Source: Isochrysis galbana
Taxonomy: Eukaryota > Haptophyta > Isochrysidales > Isochrysidaceae
Length of the DNA stretch: 64,000 nucleotides
Assembly: GCA_018136815.1 (NCBI GenBank)
Contig: CM030941.1
Coordinates: forward strand, 1,735,582 to 1,799,581
Direction of reading: 5' to 3'
Below the pieces are notes generated by a model. It saw only the letters and a list, made by a program, of their open reading frames with translations. It was not told the DNA's origin and did not search any database. This document shows, piece by piece, positions 21,297 through 32,400 of this stretch. Both the position numbers and the translations under genes were made by a program. How positions within the stretch are numbered: position 1 is the stretch's first letter; the number at the start of each line of letters is the position of its first letter.

Positions 21297-22676
21297 AACC
21301 CAACTTCGACCCGCGACCGGGGGCGCCACGAGGCCGTTCGAGTCACCGCTCACCATATGGATGCCGCTACCAGCACCAAAGTGCGGTATGCCGCCCTCAC
21401 AGCCACGCCAATCGCGCCCGCCGCCCCCGCGCACTGCGTCGAAATCGGCCGCCTGCGGCCCCCGGTGATGACGTCGTCACGCCTCAAGACGCGCCCTGAG
21501 TGCCCAACTTCGACCCGCGACCGGGGGCGCCACGAGGCCGTTCGAGTCACCGCTCGCCAAATGGATGCCGCTACCAGCACCAAAGTGCGGTATGCCGCCC
21601 TCACAGCCACGCCAATCGCGCCCGCCGCCCCCGCGCACTGCGTCGAAATCGGCCGCTTGAGGCCCCCGGTGATGACGTCGTCACGCCCCAAGACGCGCCA
21701 TGAGTGCCCAACTTCGACCCGCGACCGGGGGCGCCACGAGGCCGTTCGAGTCACCGCTCACCATATGGATGCCGCTACCAGCACCAAAGTGCGGTATGCC
21801 GCCCTCACAGCTACGCCAATCGCGCCCGCCGCCCCCGCGCACTGCGTCGAAGTCGGCCGCTTGAGGCCCCCGGTGATGACGTCGTCACGCCCCAAGACGC
21901 GCCATGAGTGCCCAACTTCGACCCGCGACCGGGGGCGCCACGAGGCCGTTCGAGTCACCGCTCACCATATGGATGCCGCTACCAGCACCAAAGTGCGGTA
22001 TGCCGCCCTCACAGCTACGCCAATCGCGCCCGCCGCCCCCGCGCACTGCGTCGAAGTCGGCCGCTTGAGGCCCCCGGTGATGACGTCGTCACGCCCCAAG
22101 ACGCGCCCTGAGTGCCCAACTTCGACCCGCGACCGGGGGCGCCACGAGGCCGTTCGAGTCACCGCTCGCCAAATGGATGCCGCTACCAGCACCAAAGTGC
22201 GGTATGCCGCCCTCACAGCCACGCCCATCGCGCCCGCCGCCCCCGCGCACTGCGTCGAAATCGGCCGCTTGCGGCCCCCGGTGATGACGTCATCACGCCT
22301 CAAGACGCGCCATGAGTGCCCAACTTCGACCCGCGACCGGGGGCGCCACGAGGCCGTTCAAGTCACCGCTCACCATATGGATGCCGCTACCAGCACCAAA
22401 GTGCGGTATGCCGCCCTCACAGCTACGCCAATCGCGCCCGCCGCCCCCGCGCACTGCGTCGAAATCGGCCGCTTGAGGCCCCCGGTGATGACGTCGTCAC
22501 GCCCCAAGACGCGCCATGAGTGCCCAACTTCGACCCGCGACCGGGGGCGCCACGAGGCCGTTCAAGTCACCGCTCACCAAATGGATGCCGCTACCAGCAT
22601 CAAAGTGCGGTATGCCGCCCTCACAGCCACGCCAATCGCGCCCGCCGACCCCGCGCACTGCGTCGAAATCGGCCAT
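21297..22676 (+). repeat. 204-bp tandem array (about 6.8 copies)
   Basis: Units begin at roughly 21296, 21500, 21704, 21908, 22112, 22316 and 22520, each 204 nt, with only a few substitutions between copies. Because 204 is divisible by three, several frames on both strands stay open; a 476-codon plus-strand frame is a by-product. Each unit contains the near-palindrome gtgatgacgtcgtcacg and a catatgg or caaatgg variant. The array ends directly at the stop codon of the chromodomain gene, so it is the subterminal part of the transposon. Confidence 0.9.
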
Positions 22677-22677
22677 C

Positions 22678-24694
22678 TTATGGCCCCGGCGAGTACTCCA
22701 TGGACTCATCGTCATCGCTCACATCCGACTCGTCAAACTCCTCGGGGTCAGGGAGGACGGCGCCTTGATACTCGGCGATGGCTGTGACCGGCAGGCCATC
22801 CGCATCCTGATAAAACAAAGGGAGCAAGGCCGATGAGCGCACGCTTGGTCGACTTGGGCTTGCGGATGGGCGCAGCTCACCTCCCATGTAGCAATATCCG
22901 GTGGAAAGCCTTTCCATAAAACCAAATACAACTTGGTTCCAGCCGGAATATCACTCCGCCCGGGCACCTCGCCGCCGTCAGCTACCATCTCATCCAGGAG
23001 GCAATCGATTTCGAACTCCTCGTTCTGGTACCACTCGTAGCCGAGGTACTTGATGAGTTTGCCCATGCCCTTGCGTCGCGTTGCTTGGCGCCGGCGGACT
23101 CCTCGACCCTCGTAGCCGTCGTCGCCGTCAGCCAAGTCATTGGCGGCTACACCGAACTCGCTGAACAAGAGGGCCTGCAAGCGGACGACGTAAGCCTTCC
23201 GGTTCGCGAGATTCGTCGCTTTGATGTCGCGCTGGTGCAGCAGTTTGAGGATCTTGAGCTGGTCTTTCAAGTCCTCGTTGGACATCGTCTTGAGCTCGGA
23301 GTACTTCATCGCCCGACGTACTTGCCGTAGACGATCGAGCTCATCCGCCTTCTTCTTGCGCAAGGAGCTGATGCGTGCGAGTTTCGCCTGCCGCTCGGGA
23401 GCTTTCGCCTCGCCATGAGTCGCGCGCTCCGCTCTCATAGTCACACGCATCTTCTTGCGCGCGATCGTGCGAGCAGCGCCCCAGTAGCGGTCGCGATGCG
23501 CATGGTCATAGGCCCACATGACCGTGCGATCTCTTTTGCAGGCGACCGCGCCCACACGCGTGTCGTGGCGAGACACACCTTCGCGCTGTGCGCGTCGCTT
23601 GACTGCCGCAAAGAGAGTCTCGACGCCAGTACTCGTCGTGGGACAGCCGTCCAAGAGCTTCCGCATCGCTGGCGTCACCTTTTCGGCCGAGAACTTGCCG
23701 CCAAACACGAACTCAGCCCGAGCCTCATCATTAGATGCGCTCGACTCCACATCGCCATTAAGCGGAGGGTCACCGCCGCCGCTACCACCACCACCACCGC
23801 CACCGCTGCTGTCACCGCCGCCGCCCCTGCCTCCGCCACAGCTGCCGTCGCTACTGCCGCTGCCGCCGCCGGTGATGGCCATTTGATACAGCTCATGCTG
23901 ATCCTGCACGACAGCTGCCAACGCTGCCTTCGCTGCCGCCAGCCTTGCCGGATCGGCGCCCACACACTTTCGCACGCGCCGCTGAGCAACCTCCAAGGCG
24001 TGTGCGCTCGCCTTGCGCGAACGCTCAATGTGCATTGCGCACGCCTTCTCCGCGGGTGAGGCCACTTCAGTGAGGCCTCGCGGGGCCACCACTGAGTCGG
24101 TAGACAGGCACAGGATCGCACGGCAGAGTATCACTGCCGCATTAGTGAACTCTCCTGTGCGACCCTGTGCCTTGGCCTCTGCTGCGCTGGACTTGGCGTA
24201 CGCATGAAGCGCGTATGCATGAGTCCAGCGCAGGCCACCATCGGGCCGAGCTTGCACATGAGCCCTGGGCTCAATGCGCTCGCCTCGGCGAACGGCCTCC
24301 ATGAGGGCCTGAACTTCTGGCAGCGCTCGCCAGCGCTCGCCAGCGTCCCAGGGGCCGGCCTCATGGAGGTCGGGCCGTGTCGAATTATCGTATGCCTGCG
24401 GCGCGATGGGCGGGGATATGTCACTACCGGACTGTGCGACCCTCGAGATCGAGCGTGCGACCCACCAGGGACCTCCCACATCCCTCGCGAGGCGCTTGAG
24501 CTTGGGCTCCTCACCAGCTGGCAGCCATTGCGAGGCCGACAGCCGGCGATCGGCCGACGCGGAACCTCCGCGTTTCTTATGGGGATTCGCCCGACATTCA
24601 CTGCTTTGATTCCCTCACGCGCGCAATCCTCCCATTCTCCCAAAATAGACCTCCATGGGCCGGACAAGGCGGGGGAGTCACTCACCGACGCCAT
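22678..24694 (-). CDS. Transposon-encoded chromodomain protein (putative transposase)
   Basis: The main exon ends at 22881, with donor GAG|gtgagc. The last exon, 22806-22678, ends in an acidic tail (DESDVSDDDESMEYSPGP). Upstream frame: ATG at 24694 (MASVSDSPALSGPWRSI), then a frame change before ~24480, probably an intron. Visible parts: a Gly-rich linker; CPTTSTGVETLFAAVKRRAQ, like the C-terminal segment of some DDE transposases; a long basic coiled-coil-like stretch (LDRLRQVRRAMKYSELKTMS); then a chromodomain-like block (EWYQNEEFEIDCLLDEMV, then YLVLWKGFPPDIATWE). No catalytic DDE triad was identified. Its place between matching TIRs argues for a transposition role. Confidence 0.6.
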
Positions 24695-25472
24695 GGATTT
24701 TCGTGGGGTAGAGGGGGTTCGCGGGGGGGGGGGGGGGGGAGGGGGGGCAGGTAAGGGGGGTCCCTGGGGAATCCTTGGACACCCAGGAGGGATGGAAAAT
24801 AGTTGTTAAAAAGCGTGAGTGACCGGCCTAAGGGCTGTGGTGGCAGGGGCTGGCGAGGCGAGGAGGGATTGTAGGGTCTGAGTGTTACGAGAGCGAGAGC
24901 GACGAGAGCGAGAACGACGACGGATGACGACTGGCGACAGGACGACGGACAGAGACACCCAGGAAAACACCCCGACTCTCGCCCCACGACTTTCTCACAT
25001 AACTCGACTGAAATCAAACCCAAACACTCCGATCAGACAACGACGGACGACGATCAAAGGGCGATCTGTCGGCGATCTTGTCTGGAACGGGAATCGCACC
25101 ATAACGGAATCGAGGGGCAATCTTGCCGCACAGGATTCCAAGAGACTTACCAAATAAGACGAGAGAAGTGCGATATGCTTAAGGAGGAGGTACGAAGAGA
25201 TCGCAAATTAAACCTGATTGCCCCCAGAAGCAGATAAAGAACCGCAGGGGAGATAGCAAATTAAACCTATCTGCGAGGCGCCTGGGAGGAAGAAAGGTGG
25301 GGAAACTTCCCTTCTCTTTCGAGAGGAAGAGAGAGGGCGCTCCACAACCCACGATCCCATGCATCCAAGCGAAGCTTTTGACCGAGAACGAGAACGAGAG
25401 AATTATAACGATAAATACCGAACGACGAAGAGAAGAGCGAAGCCTAACGAGTGTCGATTCGCGAATGCGACA

Positions 25473-25483
25473 CCCCCCTGCTA
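25473..25483 (-). promoter_or_regulatory. Gypsy polypurine tract
   Basis: The minus strand reads tagcagggggg immediately before the 3' LTR start TGTCGC. This is the expected position and composition for the plus-strand DNA primer of an LTR retrotransposon. Confidence 0.75.
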
Positions 25484-26429
25484 GGATCGAGCGTCCCGCG
25501 AGGAAAGAAGAGAACCTAACGGACATCGGAGAGCTCCAAGCAAGCCACGAGAAAGGCAGAAGAGCAATCCTGAACGAGACCGAATGAGCCAAGAGCGAAG
25601 AGCGAATAAATCCGAAGAGCGAATGAAACAATAAATCTGAAGAGCGAATGAAACAATAAATCCGAATGGAGGGAGAGCCGCGCACCCAACGCCGAACCAA
25701 GACGGAAGACGTGATGAGCGACCCACCGAGAAGTTACGAATTACGAACAACGAACAATCGAGGACCGATGAGAACGCGGAACGACAAGAATCGAGAATCG
25801 AGAGCGAGAAACGAAGAACGCGGAACGACGAGAATCGAGAATCGAAGAACGAGAAACGAAGAACGCGGAACGACGAGAATCGAGAATCGAGAATCGAAGA
25901 ACGAACGACGAACGACGAACGACGAACTATAAGAATAGTGCGCGACGATCGAAGAGACAGGAAGTACCACACCCGTCCGGACGATGAGTGTAGAATCGGC
26001 GGCCGGCGCGGCAGACCGCAGGACTCAACGCTGCAACCCATCCCCTTCTCTCTTTTACGAGAGTTTTACCTGGATGTTTGGGCGGTGTGGCGGCACCCAA
26101 GTTACAACGCGGCGTCTCCTGTTCTTCGATATATGAGTAGTCGAACAGCCAACGGCGAAAGACGGCGAGATAGTACGACGGGCTCGGCACGTCACGCGCG
26201 AGCTAAACGACGAGGTACGGGGGTCTCCTGACAGAGCGCAGCGAAAGGGGAGGGAGATCCATCCTCCGTGGTCGAAAGGGGGGGCGAGCCATACCTCTCT
26301 TCCCGCGGGGGGAAACTATTCGGCGGCCGCGGGGGGAACTGGAAAAGAATTCCCGTACGTTCCCGTACCCCGATCAAACGTAAACGACGGCGTTGAGAGA
26401 TATCTGAAGGGGCGTGACAGTCGCGACTG
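25484..26429 (-). other. Gypsy 3' untranslated region with short degenerate repeats
   Basis: Non-coding stretch between the polyprotein stop and the polypurine tract. 25740-25930 contains iterations of gaacgacgagaatcgagaat and gaacgac. No further gene seen. Confidence 0.6.
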
Positions 26430-29400
26430 TCAGAAGAACGCAGAGGGTGTATCGAGGAGAGAGACGAGGGTGCGATCCGATGGCGACAGGCGTGCGAGAG
26501 CCTCGGAGCGACAGCGAACGAAGGTAGGCGAGGCAAGGGCATCGTGCGCAAATGCGTGGGAGCCAAACCACGGGGAACCGCGCGACGATCCCGACGAGTA
26601 CCACCACTGCCCGAGGACGAAGACCGCGTGCTGCGGCCGCATCGTTGGACCTACAGGGTTGGCAACAGACGGGCGGGCTGAGACGGGCGAATGGGAGACA
26701 TGAGCAATGGGGCCACTGTGCGAGGACGGTGCGAGGCGAGGCGAGCGGCGCGGGGCCTGATGATCCGAGCCGGTGGCCTCGGATCCCACGGGAGCTTCGA
26801 TCGCGTGCGACGTCGGTGGAGTTGAGACGGTCTGAGATTGTGATTCTGCAGCCCGCTTTCTCATCTGAGGCTTACGAAGAGGCGGGAAGGGGTGAGCATC
26901 ATCATAGGCGGTGACGAGCGACTCGCAGCGGCGGAGCAGTTGGGCTAGCGGCTCCCATGTGGCCGCAGCTTTCGCGTAGCCACGCCATTTGACGAGATAC
27001 TGCCTTGAATCGCCTCGACCCTTGCGGTCAAGGAGGGAATCAACCAGATACTCATCTCTTTGGACGGGGTCTTCATCTGTGAGGGTATAGTAGGGACGGA
27101 GGTTAGTCACATGCACCTCCTCGGAGAGGAGGCGATTTTCTTGGTCGCGTAGTCGGTAGCGGCCGGCGCCAAGCGCCTCAGCGATGCGGTATGGTCCGCT
27201 GTAGTGGTAGAGGAGCTTGTTGCGGTGTCCTGGAATCTTGCGAACCACCCTATCACCCGGAGCAAATTGGATAGGGGGAGAGTGAGTGCGTAGTGTGTCA
27301 GCGAGTGCGTCGGCTTGAGACTCTAAAGTTGCATCATAAGCCGCGGCCCACGCCGCCTTTAAGCGACAATGCATTTTCCAAGCGTACGAGCGAATTTCCT
27401 GAGGTAACTCGGGAGGCGGGCCAGTGTCAGGTGGATCAGAAAGCTGGGCAGGCAGGCGAAGCTCACGGCCATAGAGCAAGGCAGTAGGCGACATGCGGGT
27501 GATGCGATTGGCTGAAGCGCGCATGCTCATTAGAAAGAACGGAAGATGATCGACCCAATGACCGCCGCCTTCATCGGTAGCGCGAGCCATGTTGATCAAG
27601 GTCTGTTGCGCTCGTTCGACCAGGCCCACGCTCTCGTGATGATGAGGTGTGCTCGGCCGTAGGTCGGTGCCGGTGCGCTCGAGGATGATCGAGGTAAGTT
27701 GACTAGCGAGATTACTGCCGGAGTCCGAGCGAAGTTGCCTTGGTACTCCGTGCCGAGAAACGACGTACGACATGAAGGCGTGAAGAGCGTCGGCACTCGA
27801 GGGGTCGCCGTTGTGAGGGGCCGCCTCGATCCAACGAGTGAGCGAGTCCACGAAAACGAGGAGCTTGTCGAAGCCTCGAGAGCCCTTGATGAAGTCGTGC
27901 GTGGGAGCCATCGAGACGACGTCGCAGAAGACGATGTCGAACGGATAGGCGCCGACCTGCGGTCCCTTCGGATCTGCGAGGTGACGGAAGGGAGGCTTAG
28001 CTAAGGTGCACTCGTGACATTGGCGAACGTGCTCACAGACGTCTGCGTTCATCCCAGGCCAAAAATATCGGTCTCGTAGAAGGCGCGCCATTCGGTTGTC
28101 GCCGAGGTGGCACAGGTGGTCGTGAAAGGCTTCGAGGTAGGCACGGCGCATCGTCTTCGGCACGTAGAGGCAAAGCTTCTCGCCATCCCTCGTTGGCACT
28201 CGTCGGTAGAGTAGTCCAGATCGCAACAGGCATCGCGAAGATTCGCGGCTGAGCCAGCGCAAGCGGCGGTGATCGAGGTCGGGGTTGTGAGGAGACGAGG
28301 AGAGAAAGCGGATGAGGTCGTGGCAGTCGGGGTCCTCGGCTTGTGCCTCTTTGAGCGCCTCGGCGTTGGGTGTACCGACGTCGAGGTAGGAGAGGTTGAT
28401 AGAATCCCTGGTCGTAGAGGACAACCTGGACGACCGTTCGTCGGCTTGCAGACTGGATGCCGTTGTGGTACGAGAACGAGAGGCGGCGACGGCTGGCGGC
28501 TGACCATCCAATGCCGTGGTGGAGCGAGAGTTAGGGACGACGGCGGCTAGCAGCTGCCCACCCCCCTGCTTAGGAGCGGACGTCTCCGACGTCTCGTCGT
28601 CTGCCGCCACCAAGCGCGACACACCATCCGCGTCTTTGTGATTAGCACCAGGTTTGTGTTCGACGGTAAAGCGATACTCCGACAACTTGAGCGCCCATCG
28701 CATCAGGCGCGACGCCGGCCCACCCTGGACGGTGTCCTTCATGGTGTGCAACCAACGGAGAGCTTGGTGATCGATGACGAGGCGGAAGTGCCGGCCCCAA
28801 AGGTACGGTCGCCAAGTGCGAATGCTTTCCAGGGCAGCAAGAAGCTCCACTTCGGTGGTGGTCCAATGACGCTCCGCGGCGGTGAGGCGGCGACCGTAAT
28901 ACGCGACGACATGCTCGTGCCCGTGGTCGTCAATTTGCGACAGGACTCCGCCGATACCCAGAGTACTGGCCGCGTCCGTCTTGACGATGAACTCCTTGTC
29001 GTGACGAGGCGCAGCCAACACTGGAGCAGACGTGATGAGATCGATGAGGCAGCGGATCGCGGTCTGGCACTCAGGTGACTGAGAGACGGTGGCCACATCG
29101 ACACCCGTACGCGTGAGGTCGGTGAGAGGGGCCGCGACGTGCGCGAAGCCCTTGATGAACCGACGGTAGTACGAGCAAAGACCGAGAAACGAGCGGACTT
29201 TTTCGAGCGAGTTGATGTGACGCGGATCGATCGAGCGTACCGCCTCGACTTTCTTGGGGTCCATCTCGAGACCACGACGAGAAACGACGTGCCCGAGGTA
29301 CTCGCCCTTGATAGCGAACAAGATGCACTTGGAGGCCTTACATGAGAGACCGGCCCATCGGAGCCGTTCGAGGACGAGGTCGAGACGATGGAGCATCTGC

Positions 29401-32400
29401 TCGAAGGAGGCGTCGATGCGTTCCTCAAGAGTGCTGCCTGTACCTGTCGACCAAATCCCGATGTCGTCTAGGTACGGCATGCAAATCTCCCACGCGAGGC
29501 CCTGGAGCACCGCGTCCATGAGACGACACATGTAGGACGGGCCGGACTGGACGCTGAACGGGAGGTAGTTGAACTCGTACTTCTGGCGGTGGGTACAGAA
29601 CGCCGTGATGGGTTTGTCCTCCTCCTTGATAGGCAGACACCAGAAACCGGAGGCGAGATCGAGCAAGCAGAGAAACAAAGAATCTCGAGAGCCTTGGCCT
29701 CGAGATAAACGATCGATTGCTTCGACGGTGAGCGGTAGAGGGCTGTCCGAGATACGAAGCTTCGAGTTCGTGTCCCGATAGTCGACGCAGAAGCGAACGG
29801 ATCCATCTTTCTTACCGACGAGAACAACCCGCGAAGCCCATGGCGAATTGGACTTACGAATGATGCCCGCCGCCTCCATCTCAGCGACGTGCTTGTCGAC
29901 GATGGCGCGGCCCTCGTCACCCATCTTGGACGGAGCGTGTCGGTGGGCTGTAGCGCCGGGGAGGAGAGGCAGCTCGACCTCCATCACGTGCGTGTGCCGA
30001 GGGTTCTTCGGGTCGAGGGCGAACGCGTCGATATGCCGTGCCAGCAGGCAGCGTACGCGCTGCTTCTGGGACGGCGACAATTGCTTGTCGGGGTCAATGG
30101 TGATAGCGTCGAGGAGCGCGCGCTGTGCCTCGGTGAGCGAGGACTCGGGGTCGTCTCCATCACCGGCGGCTGTCGACCGTGCCTCGTGCAACTTGTACTC
30201 GATGTGAGCTGACGCCACCGGCGAGTACGCAGGAAGAGTTACAGGTCGTGGCGCCAAGTTCCAAACGGTGATCAACACCTCTCCCTCCGGAGTTGGAGTT
30301 TCGACGCTAGTGGCGACCATTGGAGGAGAATCGAGGCCATCACGAGGCGGTAGACGGTCGACGAGGATGGCGGAGTCGGGGTAGTTCTCGATGACCTCTA
30401 GAGGTAGGCGAACAGAGAACGTCCCCTTCGATCGCGCGGGGATGGTGATGGGCTGCCTGGTGTACAGAGCAAACTCTTTCAACGAGGCAGCCGACGGGGA
30501 TCCCTTTGCGAAAAGCGGCTCGACATCGACAGCGGCGAACGAGGGAGAAGGAGACGAAGGAGGACTGCGAGTGAAGTCGAAACGAGGGGGCGGCTCGAGC
30601 TCGGGATCGAGGGGCGGCAATGGAATCGAAGACGGCATCGCCGGCGGCGACTCGCCGTGAGCCTGGCAGGATGAGAGATCGTCCGTGATGGGGACGAGCG
30701 GCGAGTCATCCGCCTGAGGCGAGTCGGCGGAGATCATAGCGACTAGCGGTGCCGAAGAGATACGAGGGCGAGTAGATACGAGGGATGGAACGCGACGATT
30801 GTTGACCACAAGGGTCAAGCGGCCATCACGTTTCGCATCAGGCGACAGTTCGATACAGGCGGCGTATGCTTCCAGGAAATCGTTTCCCAGGAGAAGCATA
30901 GGCGCGCCTTCGACGACGAGAAAGCGGTGCCGAAATTCGACGCCGGAGAGGGAGAAAACCAACGTAGCGTAGCCGCGAGTTCGAAGGGGGTTACCATCCG
31001 GTCCGACAACGGCAGGTCGGTCCGAAGCGTGTTCGATCAAGACGCAAGCGTCGCGGGGCAATGCAGCCAACAACTCGGTGGTCACAACCGAGGGGCCGGC
31101 TCCCGTGTCGGCGAGAGTCTTGTTGACGGCGAGAGCGGAATCGACGATATAACGAGTAGGGCCCGTAGCGGATTGACGGCAAACGATAAGATCGCGAACA
31201 TATAGGCAGTGACGGGGGTAGAGGCTCGGCGGCGTGTCGGAGACAAGCCTCGCCGGTACCTCCCTGGTCACAGAAGCGACAACAGCAGGAAGGCTGAGAG
31301 CAGGCGTGAAGCCCGAGGGAACGAAGGCGGCGTGCCGCTGCTTATGGTCGGCGATGACCTCAGCAACTGAGCGGCGAGCGGGGCGGTCGAGCGGAGGCAG
31401 CGGCGGATGCAGGTCTGGCAAGGCACCCACGCCTAGGCGAGATGGCGGTGTCGGAAGTAGAGCGAGGCGTTCCTGGCCGGACCAGGTTAGGCGCAAGGCG
31501 GCATGCCAGCCCTCCGGCGTGAACGTGTCCGGAAACGAAACGGAGGCGCACGTCTCCAAGAGAGGAGGCATCGGCACGAACGGCGACGAGGACGAGGGAG
31601 AGGGAGGGGGAGCAAGGATCGGCAACGGCTCCTCCTCCACCGCAGACGAGTGAAGGCTGACTTCCGCATCGAGAGCCGACGCTAACGACGGAGACAACGG
31701 CAACCAGGCATACGATATCGAGCCTTGCGTCCCGCGTACCGCCGTCCATACACGCCAGCGGTTGCGGACCTTGCGAATCATCCGAGCGGGACGGACGGGT
31801 AACAACGGCGAGCGGGGCGACCCTAGCCACGGCCGCCACTCCATATCAATCGCGGCGACACTCGAAACATTCGATGATTCGGAACTGGAACGAGCGTGAG
31901 CCGCCAATTGGCTCGATTGCAGGTCACGAGCCTGAGATAGAAGAGAGGCGGCGGATGCGGCCGGACGATTCGGAGTACGGCGGCAGTAGTCCAGAACGAC
32001 GGGCATCCATTGCATTGCCATCGCACCAGCTATGCCCACGTAAGTGCGGCTGCGCATCGAGCCGCGATGAGGGGACATGGGCAGGTTCGCCATAGCGTGC
32101 TCGCGACCTGGAACAATGCAAGTCGGCACGAGCGGTGGGAGGCTAGGCGAAAGGTAGAGCCCCGTAGCCTTAGTGTGGCCCGTTCCATGTTGCCATGGAT
32201 GGACGTATTGCGTAGCTTCCAGACCTCCGAGTAGCGATTTGGCGTAGTGGTGCATTTTCGGATTCTCCACCGCCAGAAACGGAGCCCTGCTGGCAGTAGT
32301 ACGGCGAATGGGCGCCATCGCCTGTCCCATATCGCCAATTATCGGGATGGTCGGGACGAGCCGTATCGTGATCGGGAGGAGCGGGGCGGAAGGCGCAATA

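Larger units (their letters stand above)
20902..24830. mobile_element. DNA transposon with 16-bp TIRs, 7-bp TSD and chromodomain protein gene
   Basis: Left end TAGCCCGGTCACTCAC (20902-20917); right end, read inward, TAGGCCGGTCACTCAC (24830-24815): one mismatch in 16. The flanking 7-bp duplication agggctg is at 20895-20901 and 24831-24837. The uninterrupted target with a single agggctg is in the other Gypsy LTR at 34339-34345. It contains a two-exon or longer gene on the minus strand (24694-22678) and a 204-bp tandem array (21297-22676). Further right ends of the same family are at 35890-35975 and 36165-36271. The superfamily is not assigned; 7-bp duplications are uncommon. Confidence 0.8.
20689..25472 (-). 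repeat. Gypsy 3' LTR, split by a DNA transposon
   Basis: LTR sequence occupies 20689-20901 and 24838-25472. The two parts join at agggctg to give the same sequence as the uninterrupted region 34321-34360 of the other LTR. On the minus strand the LTR begins with the imperfect palindrome TGTCGCATTCGCGAATCGAC at 25472. Confidence 0.85.

Noticed and set aside
21297-22676. CRISPR-like array
   Set aside because: Units are 204 bp and nearly identical throughout, with no unique spacers, and the context is eukaryotic.
21357-22787. 476-codon plus-strand open frame made of 68-residue repeats
   Set aside because: The frame is open only because the 204-bp unit is divisible by three. Minus-strand frames are equally open, and the residues have no family resemblance.
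20689-25472. Reading the sequence next to 24836 and 34344 as LTR ends of 637 bp followed by a shared leader (tandem Gypsy)
   Set aside because: The repeat between the two sides continues past that point once the nested elements are removed, and the TG terminus plus aagtg duplication at 20684-20690 gives a consistent 848-bp LTR.
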